From Cristatella mucedo (taxonomy: Eukaryota > Bryozoa > Phylactolaemata > Cristatellidae), in the NCBI GenBank assembly GCA_009760855.2, contig WPIO01000017.1:5750001-5814000 (forward strand): DNA of 64,000 nucleotides, read 5' to 3'. The notes below the pieces were generated by a model. It did not search any database. It was not told where the DNA came from and was given only the letters and a program-made list of their open reading frames with translations. The translations under genes and the position numbers were made by a program. Of the stretch, positions 30,577 through 39,685 are shown one piece after another (the stretch's first letter is position 1; the number at the start of each line of letters is the position of its first letter).

Positions 30577-33003
30577 GGATTACTTCCCTCCTCCCAAATA
30601 CATATAGGTGTAATTAGCAAATGTAGAGTTACCATAAAACATATATATTTCACAGTTTCACCTATCCATAGAAATGGGAATGTAGAATGTATCCAGCTTG
30701 CGAGCTTGTATAGGCGGGTAGAGGGACTTTTTTATTGCTTATGCCAGCAGTTGGTGATGTAGGCAGGCCCTGATTAATGCTTGCTTTCAGAGCTAAATAA
30801 GACATAGGCAATGCGTGCGAATGCGGGCTTCTATCTCTTGTCTGTGCCAGCAGCATCGCATTTTGAGATTTCTTTATATTTTTATTCAACTTCAACAAAC
30901 CCTCTTTGCAGCAGTCGTTGAATTGACCACTGCATACTTTTGCCTCTCATCACGAGAGCCTACTGATTAATTAAGCAATATCTACTCTTGGTACGGTTCT
31001 AATTAACGTACAGTTCGTTGATTAGAAACTTTGTTTTCCGTTGTTTAAAGTAAAGCAGTTTCGCTTCCTCCGATACGTCTAAGGCTGGAAGGTTTGCAGC
31101 ATTCGATCTTCGAGGGAAGTCTTTCACGAGGTGCACTTCTTAATGCGGTTACAACCAACGATGTTGGACATGGTGCTTTATTACTCTTTGATGATGCTAG
31201 CCTTGGTGTCTGTACTACGAGTCATTAGATAGTCGGTAATCCTAATTACATACATAGCGAGTAATGTGCAATGGTAATGTTCAAAGGATGACAACGCTCT
31301 ATGTCACATGCCCGTCCAGTAAGGTGACAGAAAAGGCTGCAAGCCTAGTCAATGCAGTCTAAGTTCGGACGACTTTTTGTCCGCTTTCCCTGATTTTTCT
31401 ACGATTCATTTATACTTAGTCGTGTTGAAGCTTCTTCTTTTCTGTGTCGTGATACATACAGGGGCTTTCTCGGTGGTTATGCCATTGAGGTTTCAACTTT
31501 TTTTTTAAACACATCCGTGATCGTCGTACCCAGAATATGTACCAACCTTAAAGGAATGTTTCAATATAGCTATTGCTATATCGATGTGTCGTAGAAACAC
31601 ATGGCTTGGACTCACTGGTCTGACAAGAGGAACTCAATTGTCCAGTGTGATTGGAAAGTCCACCAACTGACTATGCTTCCCTAACATACGCGGCCTACCA
31701 TGCCCCACAGACTGTTTGTCTGAATGCATGGTGGTCAATACTACGTTGGTGAGCCAATGCCAGGAATGAGCAATAATAGGTTACAACCGCTATAGCCTGT
31801 ACAAAACTGCACAGAGGTTCATTTATTTTTTGTTTCGTGCACTAGTTACGAGGCTACCGTGTAGGAAATAGCTCAACAAAACCCTATGCATTATGACACA
31901 GATATTCTGAATTAGTATGACAAGACCATCAACGAGTATGCCTATCAGACAAATCCAGGCGAAACTTATTTATCCTAACCATCTATTCACAAAGCATTGG
32001 GTCAAAAAATTGCCTAAAACGCTGCTAGAAAATTACTGCTTTATGTCTGGCCGGCACAAAGCGGCTGTGGCCATCAGATTTCGGCTGTGTGCTAATTTTT
32101 AAAACGGATCTCCTGATTTTGGGTGACCCCTTGGTCAGAATTTAGAGGTTAAGCCTAAAGTGTTGGCTCATTGCTAGAATTTAAAGCCACAATTGTATTA
32201 AATAAGCTTCATAGCAAGGGTTCTCGGCTGATAGCAAATTTAGCAGACCAGCCATTGACTTCAGCACAGCCTTAGTCATTGTGACAGCCCTCCGAACGAC
32301 CTGTCTTCGGGCTGAGTAGCGCGACCGAGCAACAAGCCTGCTGGCCCCAACACCAAGCACTCTTACTTTGCAAAACAATGCCGGCCAAGCCCAGTCTACA
32401 CACTCGAGGCGGCTGCCGGCGTCGAGCGATGTAGCCCTCCCCTCGTACTCATTCGGCAGCCATTACATTCCATGCATGCTTTGCTTTTCGCACTGTTGAG
32501 CCTTTGTTCGCTCCGAGCCAGGCAGATTTGGGCAGCACTGCCTTGTCATCTGCTGAGCCATCGTCCGACTTCTACTGCGAGCGAGCCTGTGGCTGCTTTG
32601 GCAGTGTGAGCCCTCGTCGGGCTCTCTAGCCAGTGCTCGCAGGCTGCAGAGTCATGCTCCCTCACAGTCATCTTAATGTTCCAAGACTGCATTCGTTGGC
32701 TGCTGTTAAAACTCACATTTGTCATGCGAAAGTGTTTGAATTTCATTGTCCAAGTGGAGATTCTTGCCGACCTACTAGGAATTGGCATTAGCATGCAGAT
32801 AATACAGCTCCGACTTGTTTTTTTTTATGGTCACGAGTCATGCTGAAACCCTTGCATGCACTCCACCCTGGGATATATTTGGGCACCGACGACACACAAC
32901 TTATGCAAACAGCATCTGCCGGGTCGGTAGGCGGCGATTGTGGTGGCTGCTACTTGCAGGAACTGAGGTACTAGCCGTTTCAACAGCGTAAAGTAAAGAT
33001 TGC
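30577..33003. other. Intergenic stretch, nothing recognised
   Basis: No conserved coding sequence or repeat was identified. The sequence near 32280–32680 is GC-richer. Confidence 0.35.
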
Positions 33004-33162
33004 CTGATTTAACAGGTTCATTTGTATATCGGCAGAGGAGCCTTAACGACTATCGCCACTGCTTGCAGTTGGCAATACAGGATCGCCCATTGCACGTTGG
33101 AGCCCACGACCTCGGTCGTAAAGAGCCAGCACCTTGCCTCCTGGGCTATCTCGGACCTGGCA
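33004..33162 (-). mobile_element. SINE family B (reverse)
   Basis: CTGATTTAACAGGTTCATTT, GTATATCGGCAGAGGAGCC, CAGGATCGCCCATTGC and CCACGACCTCGGTCG, then GCACCTTGCCTCC, match the other copies. Confidence 0.8.
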
Positions 33163-33195
33163 TAGACCATTCAGCCTCTTCGTGCCCTCGCGTCC

Positions 33196-33575
33196 TGTAT
33201 GGACAATAAACTAGCTGTTCCATTCCTCTGTTTAAAGACGGTTGGCGACAAAAGCTTTAGCTCTGCAGGTCCTACACTGTGGAACTTGCTTTCACGATTC
33301 TTACGCAACGACAACTACTTTCCTGCTGCCGACTACGGCTCATCCTTTCCAGCGGTCCTGAGCTGCTACTTCTATGCTACTCACTACCTCAACTGCTCTC
33401 CTAACTCTGCTATGCTTCCCACTTTCTCTTTGTTGCGTGAGATGAAGTCTGCTGGCTACCAAATGCGTACCGAAAGCTGCGTAGGCTGTGAGTGGGCTAT
33501 ACAAAACTCTCCTGCGTAACACCCACATAGTCTTGTGGCTTTGTGGAGTTACAGACGAAGGTACATTACATTACC
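33196..33575 (+). pseudogene. Non-LTR retrotransposon 3' fragment, second family (best copy)
   Basis: A 106-codon frame reads VPFLCLKTVGDKSFSSAGPT then LWNLLSRFLRN. This matches the GDRSFS.AGP.LWNSLP signature at the reverse-transcriptase C-terminus of LINEs. Downstream is a 3' segment shared with 2183–2512, 22010–22105, 34385–34450 and 54160–54370. It differs in sequence from the ATT-tailed family. Confidence 0.75.
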
Positions 33576-34384
33576 AACATCTGGTGATGATGCTATGCTT
33601 TATTTTTATCATTGACCATAGTCAGGTTATAAGCCTTCGAATCACTAATTTTTCTAATAGTTCACGCTTTTTATTCGGAGTAGACTTTGGCTAAAACTCT
33701 ATTAATTAGCTGTGAGCTCATGCTCAGGGTAAGTGCATCTGGAACTAATTTGACAAAACCTATTGTTTTACTCCGCGCGAACCCGTAGAGAATGCAGTGA
33801 ATTCACTGTATCGTCTTGCATATTATTTCTAGGGCACACGTTTAACACTCTGCGTCAGTCCTTTCCTGGTTTCAGCCAGCTCCTAATGTAGGCACACGTT
33901 TGATGCCTCCGAAGGAAAGGTTTACACGGTAAATCTACTGTATCATAACCCGAAACAGACGTTGATGAGTATTTTGAGGAAAGCTGAAGCTACAGACCAT
34001 CAAAAAGGTCCTTCAATTCAGTAAGGTTTCACTCGGGGTTGTCTGTAGCGAAAATACATTGGGTTGACGGTCAAGCAGCCCTTGATTTTCTCCGATGCCT
34101 TCCTCTAGAACCTCCGAATATCGATCACAATACCTCCTGTGTGTATGCATTTGTAGATGCACACATACTCCCTAAATTACCCAAGGTCTACAAGAGTGCT
34201 CATCGGAGGAGTCGACGCTGTACATCGTTGACCTTATGCCAAATCGCATTTTCGAAATAAAAATTGTGACGTTGATAATGATTATTACCGTTGCAGGGTA
34301 AATTTGGTGCCCTAGCTTGCCGGGGATTTGTACAGACCCTTTGGGGACAATAAGCTAGTTTTTGATGGGTTTAAACTCACCCAG
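33576..34384. other. Intergenic stretch, nothing recognised
   Basis: No conserved sequence was identified. A 73-codon frame at 34039–34260 matches nothing known. Confidence 0.35.
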
Positions 34385-34450
34385 ATCAAGAGGACATCTT
34401 TGTGGCTTTGTGGAGTTACAGACGGAGGAGGCGCATTACATTTCATTACA
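34385..34450 (+). repeat. LINE 3' fragment, second family
   Basis: TTGTGGCTTTGTGGAGTTAC, AGACGGAGGAGG and ACATTTCATTAC match the end of the 33.2-kb copy. Confidence 0.65.
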
Positions 34451-34655
34451 ATACCAAACTATCATCAGTAAGAGAGGTATTTCGGTAGTTTTCGTAATGA
34501 TCAAACTTTCTCAACCGTGCAAGGCTTTCAGGTACTTCTGCTGGTTGTTTTATGTGGCTCAGAATATTTCATTCAGAAAACTTACCAATATATTGGTCCT
34601 AAACCACCACTATTCACCCAGATGATGTAAATCATTCAGTAATTCAGCTAGACAA

Positions 34656-34735
34656 GGCTTCCCTTTGCAGCAAATGTAAAGCGCCTAGAAAGAGGTTAAG
34701 TTCTCTGAGGGTGCTTTATCAACTACATTATTATT
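34656..34735 (+). repeat. LINE 3' tail (forward)
   Basis: CCCTTTGCAGCAAATGTAAA, GCGCCTAGAAAGAGG and CTCTGAGGGTGCTTTATC, ending ATTATTATT. Confidence 0.85.
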
Positions 34736-34756
34736 GGTTCACCAGCTAGTTCAACT

Positions 34757-34975
34757 TATATTAATAATTATAATTATACATTTGATATAGTGCCTCCAGA
34801 GAACTCTATCTCTATCTAGGCACTTTACATTTGCTGCAAAAGAAGAACGAATGAATGGTTAGTGGTAGCATGATCAATGACAACAAGAATGACATGGTTA
34901 GGGGTTATAAGCACACGGTCAGCATGCAAATGTGGTTAGTGGTAGCATACTCAGTGTCAGCAGGCATAAGTAATA
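34757..34975 (-). repeat. LINE 3' end (reverse), facing the adjacent copy tail to tail
   Basis: Reversed 3' untranslated region with CACTTTACATTTGCTGCAAA, GACATGGTTAGGGG and GTGGTTAGTGGTAGCAT. It is about 20 nt from the forward tail. Confidence 0.8.
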
Positions 34976-36399
34976 ATAATAAGGACCAAATTAAAGAATC
35001 TTATTTTGCAGGCAGGAAGACCGGCTTGCCTTGCTGTGAGTAGCAGAGGTCTCGCTCGGATGTAACGCCTGCACTGACCAGCATGGATGTGGTTTATTTG
35101 TTATCTATGCTAGGTTATGAAATTGGAGTTAGGGGAATTTAAGTGGGGGGCTGATGAAGTCATCTAGTGAGAATCATTTTGGAACAGGAATCCAAATTCT
35201 GTACTGAGGCGACTTACGATACGCAAGAGGGAAAGTGTATACTTTGTAAAAGAAGTGGACGGCAAACAGATCTTGGGCTACTTGTACGTTAAAGGATCAC
35301 CGGACGATCGTTGGGCAGCGACATTCATGCTCAGAGATCTCCCAACGAGTTAGGGCCTCAACTATTGCAGTGATGTGCCTGCGATACCCCGGCAAGATGA
35401 AATGCGTTCAGGAAGGACAGTGCAATCAACGGCGCCGAGCATCGACGATCAAAAGATCCAGCAGATCCACGGCGATTTAGGTGACAATGCTTCGGTACAA
35501 TGAAATACCAGTCGCCAAGTCGCTCGAGCCGCATCAGAAAAGTAAATTTGAAAATATATAGCAGCAGATGGCCGCTCTTCCACTATCGACACAAGTCATT
35601 ACTTAGAATAGTGCACCGGCGCATGTAGCTGGTTGACCGAACCCCTCGCCCCCCCCCCCCGAACACAGCTCGGTCGTTGCTCTTTGTTTAATTCATCGTC
35701 GATTATCATCCCGAAGGCAGCATAACTAGCAGGGATCCTCTACCTAAATCAGCCTTACTGAGGTTATTTATGGTCCCAGTAGGGTCTCTTAATGGAAAAA
35801 CTCTCTCAAAACATGGAGGAAGCTTACTTGCTAGGTGTATCATTTGTCCCGTGTTGACAGTGATGTTCAAAATAGTTAGCCACCACAACACCTGCAGACA
35901 GGTCACCCTGAGGTCGGCAGTGAGCTTGCTTACCTAGTGGAACATGTGGCCGTTAAGAAGGAGGCTCGGTTTGCTTAAGAGATTTAAGAGCTTCAATTAG
36001 CATTGATTAACTCGATCGCCACCACAATTTGTTGCCACGGGTCCCCCCCCCCACTTCAAATGTGTCATTTTCTGCAACAGCATTAGTGCCTTCTGCCGAC
36101 CGACCACAGGCCTTTGCTCAGGTCAACTGCACAGGAAAGGGTCCGGCGATCTTACTTTATGCAAGCAGTCCACCTACCATGAAAGCTCTGGAAGGTGCCT
36201 GTGTCTTCAGGGGGGGGGGGGAGAGCTCTGCTCTTATTGGGTCAGCACTACCGTTTGGGAGCAGTTCGTGTCACCAAAAGCCGCCTGCCTTCTTGTCAGT
36301 GCTGTCATTGCAAGAGGGGTGTGGCACACAACACATGGCTGCCTTTGGGGGTGCCTGTTGTCTACTTTCGTTCATAAAAAGGTACTGAAGCAAGTAGTG
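34976..36399. other. Intergenic stretch with homopolymer tracts, no gene recognised
   Basis: Contains poly(C) runs at 35649–35660 and 36043–36052 and a poly(G) run at 36210–36221. A 119-codon frame (36029–36388) crosses two of them and matches nothing known. Confidence 0.4.
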
Positions 36400-36507
36400 G
36401 CAGACTAGCTAAACTCGTATATCTAAACTGCATACCCAGTAAGTAGCTTGCAGTCAGGTTTTAGACCCAATCACTCCACGGAGACAGCATTGCTACTAGT
36501 ATATGTG

Positions 36508-36625
36508 TATATTTTTTTATTGATATAGCATCCTAAGAGAACTTGATGTCTATCTAGGTGCTTCACATATGCCACAGGGCTCCAGCCCTCGACCTCGGTA
36601 GTCAAATGTGGTCACGTTGACCTCT
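36508..36625 (-). mobile_element. SINE family A (reverse), nested in a LINE
   Basis: TATAGCATCCTAAGAGAACT, ATCTAGGTGCTTCACATATG and AGGGCTCCAGCCCTCGACCT match the family. LINE coding sequence flanks it on both sides. Confidence 0.75.
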
Positions 36626-36697
36626 GCAGTCAAAGGCAAGCATCTAAATATCTAAACCTTCTCTGGAATGCAGACCTAATTAGTCTCCCTTCTCTTC

Positions 36698-36699
<2 letters not shown>

Positions 36700-36731
<32 letters not shown>
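36700..36731. repeat. (TC)n microsatellite
   Basis: About 16 CT units. Confidence 0.95.
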
Positions 36732-36732
<1 letters not shown>

Positions 36733-37911
36733 CTTAGCTAGATCTTTCGTCACTAATCGATATCACTTGATAGCCAAGTCCATCTAGAGCACATCTTATT
36801 CTGCATCACTGCGAAGTATTAGGTCCAATCTCAGTGGGAAACTTCAAAGTATGGATATCAGCAGGCAAATTATCTGATGAGCCTCGGAAGTATGATTTAT
36901 CCCAGGCTTTGTTCTTGATCAACTAATTTTCATTATAATAATTACTCCCCTTTTTCAGATGTCATTGTCAAGCACAATCTAGGCTTTTATTTCCGTTCAG
37001 ACCACATAAATCTATAGTGACGATGTGATGTCTTCCAGCATGTCAATCTCTCTCTGATACCTTGCTTGCTACATGCGTTGCTGACGTTTGCACTTAAATG
37101 GCACTACAATTTCTCGAATTGAATGACGAAAAACCAACTTACTAGTTAAAGGGTAAACCTAGTATGATTCAGAAATAGGAAAACCCATACTTCCAATGGG
37201 ATATTTTAGCAACTGCACAAAACCTGGCGTCCTGTTCAAAAAGTGACTTTGCAAAGAAATACCCCACCAGCTCCAAAATTAAATCTGCATACCTTCAGCT
37301 ATGTAACATTGCAAACCATTTTGACCTGCTTAAACACATATACCACATCCAATATGATCCATGCTTTGTGACATTCCAACTCAACTTCCGTAACTCACTA
37401 CTTGCTGGTCTTGCAGGTCTTCCAGCCTGTGCAACAAGGTTCTTGCAGATGGTGCAAAACTCCGCAACTAGGCTTATCTGTTGTGAATGGTGCCGTTGCA
37501 ACATTGTGTCACTTCTCGTGGACTTGTACTGGCGTTTTATTGAGCAGCATATTGACCTCGATGTTCCAAAACCCAGCTGGGTTCATTCATTATCTCGCCC
37601 CAGCCTACCTATTCGGAACAACTTCCCACTCAGGTCAGGTATCATGCCACATTCTCGTTTGATTTAAGGCATGTAGCTGTGCCTCAAACTAGCCTTAAAT
37701 CCTGTGGACACCCTGCCTTTAGCTAGTGTTCTCATAAAGCCAGGTACTAACTTCCAACTAAAGTTATGACTACCCCTGCCATTCGACATATAAACAAAAT
37801 CTATACAAATCATCTGCTCTTCACAGCATTTTCCGGGCCCATACGAGCTGTCATTTGTGTGCGTATGTTGCTGCAACTGTGCATAGTATCGCTAACCATA
37901 TGCTGGTCTTT

Positions 37912-38052
37912 CTGATTTGGCCCAATGGTTAAGGTGCTGGTCTCAACCAAGGTCAAGGTACTAGATGACCAAAGTCGTGGGCTCAAGCCCAGCAGCATAT
38001 GTGAAGTGCATGAATAGATTCTCTTATGGCACTGTACAAATTTAATTTTTTT
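37912..38052 (+). mobile_element. SINE family A (forward), clearest tRNA head
   Basis: The A-box-like TGGCCCAATGG (37918–37928) and B-box-like GGGCTCAAGCCC (37979–37990) are readable. CAGCATATGTGAAGTGC, ATGAATAGATTCTCTTATGG and an AT-rich end follow. Confidence 0.8.
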
Positions 38053-38724
38053 GTAACAAGCTTTCCTTACACCATATGGAAAGTGCTTACAGAGATTGTT
38101 AACTCTACAAGAATTCTATGAAACGTCTTATTATCATTATAATTCTAATTGCTATTATGTCGAAGCGAGACTGCAGTCTTCACAACAAAGCCTAATGCCG
38201 GGTCCTGATGGTCTGAGAGCGGTGCTGAATCAGCAGAAGCAGCGCTGGATTTCTCTTCTCTGGAAGTTCCAACCTCGACTATGCAAGAGCCTCGACACGG
38301 AGTCTAACAGGTAGCAGCAACACGGACAGCAGGTAGCAGCAGCAGCAATCACATGACTCCTGATCTTCACAGCAGCTAAGGGAACCCAAATCCTAGGACT
38401 CCGAATGAAAAGGCAAAGCTGAGTGCCTGCATGGCAGCCACGATGCCCGACATTCGTCAGGCAAGACGTGATATCCGATTCCGAAAGCTGGTCGCAGCCT
38501 TTCGTTTGGTCTTCACTGACCGATTTTCGCAAATTCAATCTGGTTGTCCAGTAAGTCATTCATCTGTCCCATGCTGCTACTCTTAACATCTTAGACCAAA
38601 CTTCAGTGAGCTCTTCTTTATTTTTAGCCTCGTTTCCACTTCGAGATCGTCTCCATTTGGGATTGTCTTGTTTCACTGATTTATAGCTAACAGCTTTGGA
38701 GCCAAAGGCTGTTGGTCCTCAAGG

Positions 38725-38860
38725 AGGACTTGCCCCAACCTGTTAAGGGGCTTGCCTCGACCAAGGTCAGGGTATTTGTTTTTGAAGCCGTGGGCTCCAT
38801 GCACCTGAATAGAGAATAAGTTACATTGTGATGCTATACAAATAAATTTATTTATTTATT
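38725..38860 (+). repeat. SINE family A, degenerate copy
   Basis: CTCGACCAAGGTCAGGG, GCCGTGGGCTCCATGC, ACCTGAATAGAGAATAAG and TGATGCTATACAAATAAATT retain the family order. Confidence 0.6.
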
Positions 38861-39028
38861 CATCTGTTTTACAAAGCATATGCTATTACTTTCGCTTGGC
38901 TAAGCCCGAGGCATCAGTCTTACATAGGATACTTTGACTGGGCCATCCTGTAGAGATGGCCGGAACTAGTTTTCTCTTTTTTTCCCTCTATATCTTCATT
39001 TTAGGTGGCTGATACCTGTGATTACTCC

Positions 39029-39030
<2 letters not shown>

Positions 39031-39122
<92 letters not shown>
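39031..39122. repeat. (AT)n(GT)n microsatellite
   Basis: About 36 AT units then about 10 GT units, just upstream of a SINE. Confidence 0.95.
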
Positions 39123-39123
<1 letters not shown>

Positions 39124-39156
39124 CGTGCATGCGTTCGTGTGTGCCTTCGTGTGTGT

Positions 39157-39285
39157 AATTCATTGATATAATTCCCTAAGAGAACTTAATCTCTATTCAG
39201 GTGCAACATATGCTACGGAGCTCGAGACCGCGACCTCGGCCAGACCTTTGTACCTTGGTCTGGGCTAGCACCTTAACCACTAGCT
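39157..39285 (-). mobile_element. SINE family A (reverse)
   Basis: TAATTCATTGATATAATTCC, AGAGAACTTAATCTCTATTC, ACATATGCTACGGAGCTCGA, then CCTTGGTCTGGGCTAGCACC. Confidence 0.75.
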
Positions 39286-39499
39286 TATGCATCATGGTGA
39301 AGGGAGAGCTGGCTCTTTTATATCCTTAGAACTCAATAAATATTTCCTTCTTAACTTGATCTTCGTCGCAAAATGGTTCATTTACAAGGCTCGCCTGGCT
39401 CGGTCGTGGGTGCTGCACTCACTGTCCATGACCTCGCGATTGATTTGGAAATGCTCCAGCCCAGTAAATCCAGCCAGTTGAACTAGGGGGGGAGGGGAG

Positions 39500-39530
39500 A
39501 GAAACTTCCGGTGACGTCACGTGCTTTTTG
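39500..39530 (+). promoter_or_regulatory. Tetraspanin promoter motif cluster: ETS, CRE, E-box
   Basis: Within 20 nt lie CTTCCGG (an inverted ETS/GABP-type site, 39504–39510), the palindromic CRE TGACGTCA (39512–39519) and the E-box CACGTG (39518–39523). The cluster is about 90 nt before the tetraspanin start codon, at the edge of a CpG-rich stretch, as in TATA-less animal promoters. Function is inferred. Confidence 0.65.
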
Positions 39531-39610
39531 TTTACTTGCCTGTGCTTAAAAGCTGTTGTGGGCTCGCTCGTGCACCTTTGCTCTGCAGTCCTAATTTGAA
39601 CGCGAAAGAA

Positions 39611-39685
39611 ATGCACATTGGAAAACGAGACGGCTGCGCATCTTGCTCGAAATGGTTCCTCATTATTTTCAACGCGTTGTTCCTC
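39611..39685 (+). CDS. Tetraspanin exon 1: cytoplasmic N-terminus and start of segment 1
   Basis: Encodes MHIGKRDGCASCSKWF, then LIIFNALFL, with donor gtaagt. The ATG sits in GAAAGAAATGC, a good animal start context, with no conserved in-frame sequence upstream. Cys9 and Cys12 are candidate palmitoylation sites. Confidence 0.92.

Larger units (their letters stand above)
36400..37885 (+). pseudogene. Old L2/CR1-type LINE interrupted by a SINE
   Basis: LQSGFRPNHSTETALLL, the HSTETALL motif ahead of the LINE reverse-transcriptase active site, is readable near 36450–36500. A family A SINE and a (TC) run follow. The reading resumes in decayed form through the LDLSAAFD-equivalent stretch (about 36735), ARLICCEW (about 37470) and AYLFGTTSHSGQ. 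Numerous stops and indels make this an old copy. Confidence 0.75.

Noticed and set aside
36029-36388. 119-codon open frame and an overlapping frame with CQCCHCK
   Set aside because: It runs through homopolymer C and G tracts and matches no family.
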